From the NCBI GenBank assembly GCA_031281765.1, contig JAITEX010000103.1, positions 1-8,998 of the forward strand: a DNA stretch of 8,998 nucleotides, read 5' to 3'. Positions 1 to 4,980 of this stretch are shown one piece after another. The position numbers and the translations under genes are program-made. The notes under the pieces are model-generated. The model was not told the origin of the DNA, did no database searches, and worked only from the letters and a program-made list of their open reading frames with translations. Position 1 is the first letter of the stretch. Each line of letters opens with the position of its first letter. The stretch is from Eubacteriales Family XIII. Incertae Sedis bacterium. GTDB lineage: Bacteria; Bacillota; Clostridia; Peptostreptococcales; Anaerovoracaceae.

Positions 1-646
1 TGATAATAATATCCGCGCCTCGCGATCCGGTCAACGCCATGATACGCTCCGTGACATTCTCACTTCGGTAATCAATTATGCCATCCGGTTCAAGCTGCGT
101 AACAAACGGGATCTTTCCGGTGGAACAGGTGGTATAAACGGTCAGCCCGGCGCGTTTGGCGAGCTGGATCGCAATAAGCCCGACGCCGCCGCTGCCGCCG
201 TGAACAAGAATCGTTTGCTTCCCGTGCAGGCTGACCTTTCGATGAATTGCCTGATACGCCGTCATGGCGTTGCACAGAAGCCCGGCGGCCGTCTGCTCGG
301 ATACCTCCGCCGGGATATGCGCGAGCGCGTAAGCGGGAAAACTGACGTATTCGGCAAAAGAGCCGTTCTTTTCTAAATCGCCGTGCCCGGCAACCCGGTC
401 GCCTACCTTAAACGCGGTAACATTCGCGCCGACCCCGACAACGGCGCCGGCAACGTCCAATCCGAGCGTGTGCGGCATAGTCCACGCATCGTTTCCGTAT
501 TCGGCCAATTTGTAATCAACGGGATTCAGCCCGACAAAGGCCGTCCGGATAAGGACCTCATCATCTTCAATGCCCGGTTTCTCAATATCGCATAATTCTA
601 TGTTTTGAATCCCCGGTTGCTGATTTTGAATAACATATGCTTTCAT
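1..646 (-). CDS. Zinc-independent MDR-family NAD(P)H:quinone reductase / alcohol dehydrogenase-like (3' end cut by window edge)
   Basis: The first 215 residues of a medium-chain reductase are visible; the C-terminus lies off the window. The N-terminal GroES-like part contains LGLDVAGAVVGVG (residues 61-73) and VGDRVAG (81-87). The Rossmann part begins with the glycine-rich VHGGSGGVGLIAIQLAK (148-164), which should bind NAD(P)H. The zinc-ligand GHE motif of true alcohol dehydrogenases is replaced by LGLD and no cysteine cluster is seen, so a quinone or enone reductase is more likely than a zinc alcohol dehydrogenase. The start is ATG at 646, with AAAGGAG seven bases upstream on the minus strand. 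It is transcribed away from tsaE. The family call is firm; the substrate cannot be read from sequence. Confidence 0.88.
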   Translation of the reverse strand, partial: MKAYVIQNQQPGIQNIELCDIEKPGIEDDEVLIRTAFVGLNPVDYKLAEYGNDAWTMPHTLGLDVAGAVVGVGANVTAFKVGDRVAGHGDLEKNGSFAEYVSFPAYALAHIPAEVSEQTAAGLLCNAMTAYQAIHRKVSLHGKQTILVHGGSGGVGLIAIQLAKRAGLTVYTTCSTGKIPFVTQLEPDGIIDYRSENVTERIMALTGSRGADIII

Positions 647-693
647 GTATGCGCTCCTTTCAGAAACGAGATGCGCGGGCAGATTATTCTTTA

Positions 694-699
694 ATTATA
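694..699 (-). promoter_or_regulatory. Possible -10 box for the reductase gene
   Basis: The minus strand reads TATAAT here, about 48 bases before the reductase ATG, in the AT-rich part of the divergent gap 647-755. No good -35 box lies 16-18 bases upstream; the nearest candidate, TTTGTG, is only 15 bases away. This is the best available promoter for the gene, but it is weak. Confidence 0.4.
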
Positions 700-738
700 T
701 TACATTATTTCCTGCACAAAGGGGGATTCAAGCGTCCG

Positions 739-760
739 CATGATACAATTATTATATGAA
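739..760 (+). repeat. 22-bp direct repeat, copy 1: promoter plus start module of tsaE
   Basis: These 22 bases recur without mismatch at 2233-2254. The module holds an extended -10 box, a six-base spacer TATTAT and an ATG followed by AA. Similarity stops at both ends: the upstream sequences differ and so do the codons after the second one. In this copy the ATG is the start of tsaE. Confidence 0.9.
741..749 (+). promoter_or_regulatory. Extended -10 promoter of tsaE, predicted leaderless
   Basis: TGATACAAT matches the extended -10 pattern TGnTATAAT with one change. The hexamer ends at 749, so transcription should begin near 756, which is the A of the tsaE ATG. There is no Shine-Dalgarno sequence before that ATG and no recognisable -35 box at 721-727, where the sequence is G-rich. 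An extended -10 can work without a -35. Leaderless transcription is inferred from this spacing. Confidence 0.6.
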
Positions 761-1187
761 CGAAACGTATACGAATATCACCGAGCCGGAACTTCGGGCC
801 CTCGCCGCGCGTATTGCAGAGGGGCTGACGCCCGGTAGCATACTGGCCCTGACGGGCGACCTCGGCGCGGGGAAGACGGTGTTCGCGAAGGCCGTGGCCG
901 CTGCGCTCGGCGTGACGGAAACGGTCACAAGCCCCACGTTTACTCTTGTCAAGGAGTATGAGAGCGGCCGCCTGCCGTTCTACCACTTCGATGTCTACCG
1001 CATTGAAGCGCCGGATGAAACGGAGATGGCCGGCTTCGCGGAATATTTTTTCGGCGGCGGCGTGTCTGCTGTCGAATGGGCGAATAATATCGCGGGCTTT
1101 ATCCCGGACAGCGCGATTCGCGTGGATATAGCCTACGGGGACGCCCCGGACACGCGGACCGTAATCGTGAGTGAGGGCCTATGCTGA
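756..1187 (+). CDS. tsaE: tRNA t6A biosynthesis ATPase TsaE
   Basis: TsaE is the ATPase that works with TsaB and TsaD to make N6-threonylcarbamoyladenosine at position 37 of ANN-decoding tRNAs, in the cytoplasm. The 143-residue product has the family's usual length. It shows the Walker A loop GDLGAGKT (residues 34-41), the SPTFTLVKEY segment, HFDVYR and VEWANNI, all in the expected order. The ATG at 756 puts the Walker loop at its normal distance from the N-terminus. No ribosome-binding site precedes it; instead an extended -10 box sits six bases upstream, so the mRNA is probably leaderless. The last seven bases overlap tsaB in another frame, which suggests coupled translation. Identification is secure. 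Confidence 0.96.
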   Translation: MNETYTNITEPELRALAARIAEGLTPGSILALTGDLGAGKTVFAKAVAAALGVTETVTSPTFTLVKEYESGRLPFYHFDVYRIEAPDETEMAGFAEYFFGGGVSAVEWANNIAGFIPDSAIRVDIAYGDAPDTRTVIVSEGLC

Positions 1188-1843
1188 CGCTTGCTATAGA
1201 GACCACGGCGTCCGTCGCGTCCGTCGCCCTCGCGCGTAACGGCGTGACGGAGCGGCTGCGGCTGTCGCGGCGCGAGATGAACCATCTGAGCGAACTGACG
1301 CCGATGATACGGGATATGCTTGCGGACGCGGACGTTACCCTCGCGGAGATTGACGCCATAGCCGTATCGGCGGGCCCCGGCTCGTTTACGGGTATGCGTA
1401 TCGGCGTTTCGACGGCGCGCGCCCTCGCGCAGGTTTCCGGCAAACCTCTTATTCCCGTTCCGACCCTTGAAACCTTTGTCTTTCAGGAGGCCGCCGCCGG
1501 TCGCATCGTCTGCCCTATAATGGACGCGCGGCTCGGCCAGGTCTATGCGGGCGCCTACCGGCTCGGCAGCCCGCGCATTTTGGAAACGCTCGTCCCCGGC
1601 GGCGCGTATATATACGAAGATTTTTTGTCTCTGACGAAAGACGCGGCGAAAGCGCGTGGCAAGGGCGCGGGCGAAATGCTGCTGATGCCGGATGAGGACT
1701 ATCCGCGCGACGCTTCGCAGGCGGCCGCGTGGGCGCATGCATTCGGCGCGCCGCGGGACTACCGTTCCGTGGAGCCGCTCTATATCCGCAAGGCTGAAGC
1801 CCAGCGCCGTTTAGACGAGGGGCTTTTGCAGCCGAAAGGGTGA
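1181..1843 (+). CDS. tsaB: tRNA t6A biosynthesis scaffold protein TsaB
   Basis: TsaB is an inactive ASKHA-fold paralogue of TsaD; it pairs with TsaD and is needed for t6A formation. The 220-residue product starts with LAIETT (residues 4-9) and carries the family signature SAGPGSFTGMRIG (63-75). It ends with VEPLYIRKAEAQRR, typical of full-length bacterial TsaB. The ATG overlaps the end of tsaE by seven bases, and GAGGG lies three bases upstream, a close but usable ribosome site. In many Firmicutes rimI follows directly. Here about 400 bases of non-coding DNA, with a terminator at 1954, separate it from the next gene, so tsaE-tsaB appears to be its own transcript. Identification is secure. Confidence 0.95.
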   Translation: MLTLAIETTASVASVALARNGVTERLRLSRREMNHLSELTPMIRDMLADADVTLAEIDAIAVSAGPGSFTGMRIGVSTARALAQVSGKPLIPVPTLETFVFQEAAAGRIVCPIMDARLGQVYAGAYRLGSPRILETLVPGGAYIYEDFLSLTKDAAKARGKGAGEMLLMPDEDYPRDASQAAAWAHAFGAPRDYRSVEPLYIRKAEAQRRLDEGLLQPKG

Positions 1844-1883
1844 CTAAAGCCGCAAGAAACGGTCGGTTAAATGAAAAAACTTC

Positions 1884-1913
1884 TTTACAACAATCAACAG
1901 GGAGTTATATAAT
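1884..1913 (+). promoter_or_regulatory. Strong sigma-A-type promoter for a short RNA
   Basis: TTTACA (1884-1889) and TATAAT (1908-1913) are separated by 18 bases: five of six and six of six matches to the sigma-A consensus. Transcription should start near 1920 and would meet the terminator at 1954-1985 after about 66 nt, with no gene between. A promoter this good serving only a short RNA is the main evidence for the RNA described next. Confidence 0.6.
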
Positions 1914-1943
1914 TAAAACAGGGAAGCCCAACGGTTGCTCCCT
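1911..1943 (-). terminator. Second, weaker terminator-like hairpin for the minus-strand transcript
   Basis: On the minus strand AGGGA and TCCCT close an imperfect hairpin whose inner arms are GC and GC, followed by GTTTTAATT. The U-run is short and interrupted, so efficiency is doubtful. If the minus transcript ends here rather than at the first hairpin, it would carry the 3' arm of the inverted repeat described for 1924-2114. Confidence 0.35.
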
Positions 1944-1985
1944 AATGGAAAACAAGCCGCTTAACGTGAGTTAGGCGGTTTTTTT
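1920..1985 (+). ncRNA. Putative short antisense RNA (antitoxin-like)
   Basis: The RNA is inferred from a near-consensus promoter at 1884-1913 and a strong terminator ending at 1985. It would be about 66 nt, with an imperfect 5' hairpin (GGGA pairing with TCCC, 1921-1942) and a 3' terminator stem. It contains no ORF with a ribosome site. It is complementary to the 3' region of the minus-strand transcript encoding the small membrane peptide at 1961-2032, including its stop codon. This convergent overlap is the arrangement of Bacillus type I systems such as txpA/RatA and bsrG/SR4. The RNA is not shown to exist, and it could simply be tsaB-proximal transcription ending at a shared terminator. Confidence 0.4.
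1954..1985 (+). terminator. Rho-independent terminator, probably also usable on the minus strand
   Basis: CCGCTTAA (1957-1964) pairs with TTAGGCGG (1971-1978), with one G-U pair and a six-base loop, followed by seven T (1979-1985). It can end tsaE-tsaB transcripts and the predicted short RNA. On the minus strand the same stem is followed by CTTGTTTT, so it can also act in that direction. Confidence 0.85.
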
Positions 1986-2032
1986 ATAGTAATGATTAAC
2001 ACCACCATAATTATGCAAATACAAATCTGCAA
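1961..2032 (-). CDS. Small hydrophobic peptide, possible type I toxin
   Basis: This is a 23-residue ORF with a TTG start at 2032. A near-perfect ribosome site, AAAGGAGGGTGA (2048-2037), ends four bases before it. The peptide has a hydrophobic core, ICICIIMVVLIITI, then KKPPNSR: one membrane segment with a positive tail. Ibs, TxpA and related type I toxins have this shape, but I do not recognise its family. A strong extended -10 promoter lies at 2130-2158, giving a leader of about 90 nt. The last codons and stop lie in the terminator stem and opposite the predicted plus-strand RNA. The frame stays open upstream to 2143, but no start there has a comparable ribosome site. An internal ATG would give 15 residues. 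Confidence 0.42.
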   Translation of the reverse strand: MQICICIIMVVLIITIKKPPNSR

Positions 2033-2129
2033 CTCGTCACCCTCCTTTCTCCATGACCTCCGATTTGGTACGCCATGAATAAGTGTCAACGGGCAAGAGC
2101 AACCGCCGGGGCTTATACCCTGCTTGTTA

Positions 2130-2158
2130 TTTATATCATACAATTACAAAATAATCAA
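2130..2158 (-). promoter_or_regulatory. Strong promoter for the small membrane-peptide transcript
   Basis: On the minus strand TTGATT (2158-2153) and TATAAA (2135-2130) are exactly 17 bases apart, and TGA directly before the hexamer makes an extended -10. Transcription should start near 2123 and run about 175-210 nt to one of the two hairpins at 1911-1985. No other minus-strand gene lies ahead of it except the small ORF. Confidence 0.6.
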
Positions 2159-2232
2159 TATTAAATCAAAAAAAGTAATGGAAATAATAAATGGAAATTA
2201 GTAAAGTCGCTTTTTCAACTGCCTCTAATACT

Positions 2233-2254
2233 CATGATACAATTATTATATGAA
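2233..2254 (+). repeat. 22-bp direct repeat, copy 2: promoter plus start of the leader ORF before rimI
   Basis: This copy is identical to 739-760. TGATACAAT (2235-2243) is an extended -10 box, and six bases later an ATG (2250) opens a 10-codon ORF that runs into the start of rimI. The predicted transcription start coincides with that ATG. No -35 box is evident. Confidence 0.85.
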
Positions 2255-2282
2255 TAAAATGGCGCGGGAAACAGATATATGA
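2250..2282 (+). CDS. 10-codon leaderless leader ORF overlapping the rimI start
   Basis: The ORF reads MNKMARETDI and stops with TGA at 2280-2282. Its last four bases, ATGA (2279-2282), contain the rimI start codon. It lacks a ribosome site and begins at the predicted 5' end of the mRNA. rimI itself has only a poor site (GGGAA nine bases upstream), so ribosomes that finish this ORF could restart on rimI. It might be a translation-coupling leader peptide, or the remnant of a start copied along with the promoter module. No conservation evidence is available. Confidence 0.45.
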   Translation: MNKMARETDI

Positions 2283-2854
2283 ACTGGTATAAAATAAGGC
2301 GGGCAAAGCCGCAGGACAAGGCGGCCCTGCACCGCATTGAACGGGCCTGCTTCGCCCTTCCGTGGAGCGCGGACGAACTCATAAAGGACGCGACGGAGAA
2401 TATCCTCGCCGTCTATTATGTCGCCGAAGCCGCAGGCAGCCCCGGCGCCGTATCAGCACGTTCCGGGGACACGCCCGGCAGCACAAGCCCCGGCGCCGTA
2501 TCAGCACGTCCCGGAGACACGCCCGGCAGCACAAGCCCTGGCGCCGTATCAGCACGTCCTGACCCGCTGCTTGTCGGTTACGCGGGGTTGTGGGTCGTCC
2601 TCGATGAGGGGCATATTACGAATGTGGCGGTGGACCCGGATTACCGCCGGCAGGGCATAGCGGCCATGCTGCTGCTGAAGTTGCTCGAGGCCGCGCGGGA
2701 AAAGGGCGCGAAGCGGTTTACGCTCGAGGTGAAGCGCTCGAACGCGGCGGCTATCGCGCTCTACGAGCGGTTCGGCTTCCGCGCGGCCGGCAGCCGCAAG
2801 GGTTATTACGAAGAGGACGGCGAGGACGCCGTCATTATGTGGACGGATACGTGA
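2279..2854 (+). CDS. rimI: Ribosomal-protein-alanine N-acetyltransferase RimI (GNAT family), with a repeat insertion
   Basis: In E. coli RimI acetylates the N-terminal alanine of ribosomal protein S18. The product has the typical opening IRRAKPQDKAALHRIERACFALPW, broken here only by the reading limit between RIERA and CFALPW, the acetyl-CoA loop RRQGIA (about residues 123-128), and the C-terminal NAAAIALYERFGF and YYEEDGEDAVIMW. At 191 residues it is about 40 longer than usual; the excess is a tandem repeat at residues 54-94, at the predicted turn between the second and third strands. The catalytic core looks intact. The ATG at 2279 lies in the stop of the 10-codon leader ORF, and the stop shares one base with the tsaD ATG (TGATG). 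The position between tsaB and tsaD is the classic Firmicutes order. S18 as substrate is inferred from the family. Confidence 0.93.
   Translation: MNWYKIRRAKPQDKAALHRIERACFALPWSADELIKDATENILAVYYVAEAAGSPGAVSARSGDTPGSTSPGAVSARPGDTPGSTSPGAVSARPDPLLVGYAGLWVVLDEGHITNVAVDPDYRRQGIAAMLLLKLLEAAREKGAKRFTLEVKRSNAAAIALYERFGFRAAGSRKGYYEEDGEDAVIMWTDT
2438..2560 (+). repeat. In-frame 48-bp tandem repeat within rimI
   Basis: Two full units (2438-2485 and 2486-2533, two mismatches in 48) and a partial third (2534-2560) encode SPGAVSARxGDTPGST repeats, with x being S in the first and P in the second. All three units share the core CGTATCAGCACG. The encoded stretch is rich in Pro, Gly, Ser and Ala and should be unstructured. 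Related sequence occurs in tsaD at 3316-3429. Confidence 0.95.
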
Positions 2855-3993
2855 TGGACAAAAACAACAAACTGCTGACGCTCGGCATCGAATCAAGCTG
2901 CGACGAAACCGCCGCCGCCGTTACCGCGGGCGGGCGCGAGGTCCTGTCAAACATCGTTGCTTCACAGATAGACGTACACCGCGTGTTCGGCGGCGTGGTG
3001 CCGGAGATAGCCGCGCGCCATCATCTGACGGAAATCAACTTCGTCATCGATGAGGCGCTCGCCGCCGCCGGCGTCACCATGGACGAGATAGACCTCATCG
3101 GCGTCACGGAGGGGCCGGGGCTCGTCGGCTCCGTGCTCATCGGCCTTGCGACGGCGAACGCCCTCGCTTACGCGGCGCGGAAGCCGCTCGTCGGCGTCCA
3201 CCATATCAAGGGCCATATCTTCGCGGCGTTTCTCGAACACCCGGACCTCGAGCCGCCTTTCCTCGCTCTCGTAATCAGCGGCGGGCACACCGACCTGATC
3301 GACGTAACCGCCGAGCCCGCCCCTGCCGCGTATCAGAACGCCGCAGCCCCCGCCCCGGGTCTCGTATCCCCGCAACAGGACGCCGCCCCGGGCGCCGTAT
3401 CCCCCGCTCCCGCCGCGTATCAGGACGCCCCGCCCCTCACCTTCCGTCTGCTCGGCAGCACGCGCGACGACGCGGTCGGCGAAGCGTTCGACAAGGTGGC
3501 GCGCGTCCTCGGGCTCGGCTACCCGGGCGGGCCGAAGATAGACGCCCTCGCGAAAGAAGGCGACGGCAGCGCGGTCGCCTTCAAGCGTGTGCTGCTCGAA
3601 AAAGATTCGCTCGACTTCAGTTTCAGCGGCATCAAGACCGGCGTAATAAATTATCTGAATACGGAGAAGCAGGCCGGGCGTCCCGTCTCCGCTGCGAATG
3701 TCGCGGCTTCTTTCGAAACTTCCGTGACGGACGTCATCGTCACAAAGACCCTGCAGGCCCTGCGCGAAACAGGGCGCGACAAACTCGTGGCCGGCGGCGG
3801 CGTCGCCGCGAACAGCTACCTGCGCGCGCGTCTTGCCGAAGCCGCCGCAGCCGAAGGCGTCGGACTCTTCATTCCGTCCCTGAAATACTGCGGCGACAAC
3901 GCCGCGATGATAGCCTGCGCCGCGTATTACGAATATATATCCGGAAAAACAAGCGAGCTTGGACTTGACGCAAAATCCCGCCTTGAATTATAA
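2854..3993 (+). CDS. tsaD: tRNA t6A transferase TsaD, with a low-complexity insertion
   Basis: TsaD moves the threonylcarbamoyl group from threonylcarbamoyl-AMP to A37 of tRNA. Metal ligands are present as HIKGH (His117 and His121) and Asp348 in YCGDNAAM. Other landmarks are LGIESSCDET (10-19), ISGGHTDL (141-148), LGYPGGPKID (221-230), FSFSGIKTGV (255-264) and AGGGVAANSYLR (313-324). At 379 residues it is about 40 longer than usual. The excess lies at residues 153-195, a Pro-Ala-rich stretch between SGGHTDL and FRLLGSTRDDA, where other TsaDs have a short turn. The ATG at 2854 shares one base with the rimI stop; in-frame GTGs at 2839 and 2851 are less likely starts. The active site appears complete. 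Confidence 0.96.
   Translation: MDKNNKLLTLGIESSCDETAAAVTAGGREVLSNIVASQIDVHRVFGGVVPEIAARHHLTEINFVIDEALAAAGVTMDEIDLIGVTEGPGLVGSVLIGLATANALAYAARKPLVGVHHIKGHIFAAFLEHPDLEPPFLALVISGGHTDLIDVTAEPAPAAYQNAAAPAPGLVSPQQDAAPGAVSPAPAAYQDAPPLTFRLLGSTRDDAVGEAFDKVARVLGLGYPGGPKIDALAKEGDGSAVAFKRVLLEKDSLDFSFSGIKTGVINYLNTEKQAGRPVSAANVAASFETSVTDVIVTKTLQALRETGRDKLVAGGGVAANSYLRARLAEAAAAEGVGLFIPSLKYCGDNAAMIACAAYYEYISGKTSELGLDAKSRLEL
3316..3429 (+). repeat. Degenerate repeat within tsaD, related to the rimI repeat
   Basis: Two 27-base copies (3316-3342 and 3403-3429) match at 24 positions and encode PAPAAYQNA and PAPAAYQDA. Between them are two related blocks encoding APGLVSP and APGAVSP. The copies share CGTATCAGNACGYC with the rimI repeat but are read in another frame. 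The block CCGGGCGCCGTATC also resembles the rimI unit. Confidence 0.85.
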
Positions 3994-3994
3994 T
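3965..3994 (+). promoter_or_regulatory. Candidate promoter for acpP-rex
   Basis: TTGACG (3965-3970) and TATAAT (3989-3994) are 18 bases apart; the -10 box includes the stop codon of tsaD. Transcription would start near 4001, giving an acpP leader of about 53 nt. No terminator is visible between tsaD and acpP, so read-through from tsaD is also possible. Confidence 0.6.
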
Positions 3995-4053
3995 TTTCAC
4001 GGAGTTATTATTTTTATTCCTAAAATAATTTGTTGAAGACACTGGAGGTTAAC

Positions 4054-4284
4054 ATGGCATTTGAAAAAATCAAGAATATTATAGCGGAGCAATTGCAGGT
4101 GGAGCCGGATGTGGTCACGCCGGAAACGAGCCTGATGAAAGACCTTGAAGCCGACTCGCTTGACGCGGTCGAAATCATCATGGGTATCGAAAACGAATTC
4201 GGTATCGAGATTCCGGACGAGGAAGCGGAGAAGTTCAAGACCATATCCGACATCGTCGCGTATGTGGAGGGAAATGCAAAATAA
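4054..4284 (+). CDS. acpP: Acyl carrier protein
   Basis: ACP carries growing acyl chains on a phosphopantetheine arm during fatty-acid synthesis. The 76-residue acidic product has the full helical-bundle pattern and the attachment site DSLDAVEIIM, with Ser35 as the modified residue. The downstream FGIEIPDEEAEKFKTISDIV closely matches housekeeping AcpP. The ATG at 4054 follows GGAGG by five bases; an in-frame TTG at 4030 lacks support. No other fatty-acid genes are visible nearby; the gene is instead joined to rex, whose start codon lies inside its last eleven bases. A specialised ACP cannot be excluded, but nothing suggests one. Confidence 0.94.
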   Translation: MAFEKIKNIIAEQLQVEPDVVTPETSLMKDLEADSLDAVEIIMGIENEFGIEIPDEEAEKFKTISDIVAYVEGNAK

Positions 4285-4906
4285 TAAAGAAAAAATTTCA
4301 CCGATGGTCATCAGGCGGCTCCCGAGGTATCGCCGCTATCTGGCGGACCTTGAGAACCGCGGTGTCGAGCGCGTATCCTCCGGCATGCTCAGCGAGATAC
4401 TGGGCTATACGGCGTCTCAGATCCGGCAGGACCTGAACAATTTCGGCGGCTTCGGCCAGCAGGGCTACGGCTACAAGGTCTCGGACCTGAAAACCGAGAT
4501 AGACGCCATCCTCGGGTTGGGCGAACAGTACCGCATGGCCATTGTCGGCATCGGCAACCTCGGTCACGCCGTATCGAACTACCTGTACCGCTATCTCGAC
4601 GAGTTTGTCGTGGCGGCGCTTTTCGACGTGAACCCGGCCGTCATCGGGTCGGAGATCGCGGGCATTGAGATTCGGAACGCGAATGAGCTTGACGCCTACC
4701 TCGCCGAGAACGCCATCGACATCGGCGTTATTACCGCAAACAAGGAAGCGGCCCAGGGCATCGCGGATTCGTTCATCAAGGGCGGGGTGCGCGGCATATG
4801 GAACTTCGCTACGATAGATATAGATGTGCCGGACGAGATTTGCCTGCAGAACGAGCATTTGAGCGACGGGCTGCACGAACTCGTCTACTATATCCACAGC
4901 AAGTGA
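4274..4906 (+). CDS. rex: Redox-sensing transcriptional repressor Rex
   Basis: Rex is a dimeric repressor that senses the NADH/NAD+ ratio and controls fermentation and anaerobic metabolism genes. The 210-residue product has the N-terminal winged-helix region (VIRRLPRYRRYL, RVSSGMLSEILG, SQIRQDLNNFGGFGQQGYGY). Next comes the NAD(H)-binding motif AIVGIGNLGHA, then LFDVNPAVIG and the C-terminal GIWNFATIDIDVP. The ATG at 4274 overlaps acpP by eleven bases and has GGAGGG two bases upstream, unusually close. The frame stays open upstream inside acpP, but family length supports 4274. An internal ATG at 4304 has no ribosome site. No canonical Rex operator was found in the window. Confidence 0.95.
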   Translation: MQNNKEKISPMVIRRLPRYRRYLADLENRGVERVSSGMLSEILGYTASQIRQDLNNFGGFGQQGYGYKVSDLKTEIDAILGLGEQYRMAIVGIGNLGHAVSNYLYRYLDEFVVAALFDVNPAVIGSEIAGIEIRNANELDAYLAENAIDIGVITANKEAAQGIADSFIKGGVRGIWNFATIDIDVPDEICLQNEHLSDGLHELVYYIHSK

Positions 4907-4922
4907 AATATGAGGGCAAAAC

Positions 4923-4956
4923 AAAAACCGCTGCGGATGTCTCCGTAAGCGGTTTT
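4923..4956. terminator. Bidirectional terminator between rex and ferredoxin
   Basis: AAAACCGCT pairs with AGCGGTTTT and, after a small bulge, CGGA pairs with TCCG around a four-base loop. The A-run before and the T-run after let it work on both strands, ending rex from the left and the ferredoxin transcript from the right. Confidence 0.82.
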
Positions 4957-4980
4957 ATCATAATGCTTTGTGCCGCGTGA

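Larger units (their letters stand above)
1924..2114. repeat. Imperfect inverted repeat bracketing the small membrane-peptide ORF
   Basis: AAGCCC (1924-1929) and CGGTTGCTC (1932-1940) are matched by their exact complements GGGCTT (2109-2114) and GAGCAACCG (2097-2105). The 15 paired bases are interrupted by two bases on one side and three on the other. The arms flank the small ORF and the terminator. They may be the ends of a small mobile element, or a long-range pairing between the 5' and 3' ends of the minus-strand mRNA. Confidence 0.7.

Noticed and set aside
248..262. GTATCAG on the minus strand in the reductase gene as another copy of the rimI/tsaD repeat
   Set aside because: It encodes TAYQA, which is expected at this place in quinone reductases, and the flanks do not match the repeat.
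1871..1912. 13-codon ORF MKKLLYNNQQGVI after tsaB
   Set aside because: It has no ribosome site and overlaps the strong promoter at 1884-1913.
1961..2143. Longer 60-codon version of the small membrane-peptide ORF
   Set aside because: Its start is close to the predicted transcription start region and lacks a ribosome site; the strong site lies just before the TTG at 2032.
4030..4054. TTGTTGA and TTAACA near the acpP start as a Rex operator
   Set aside because: The half-sites are 12 bases apart; known Rex operators are compact palindromes of about 18 bases, so the spacing does not fit.
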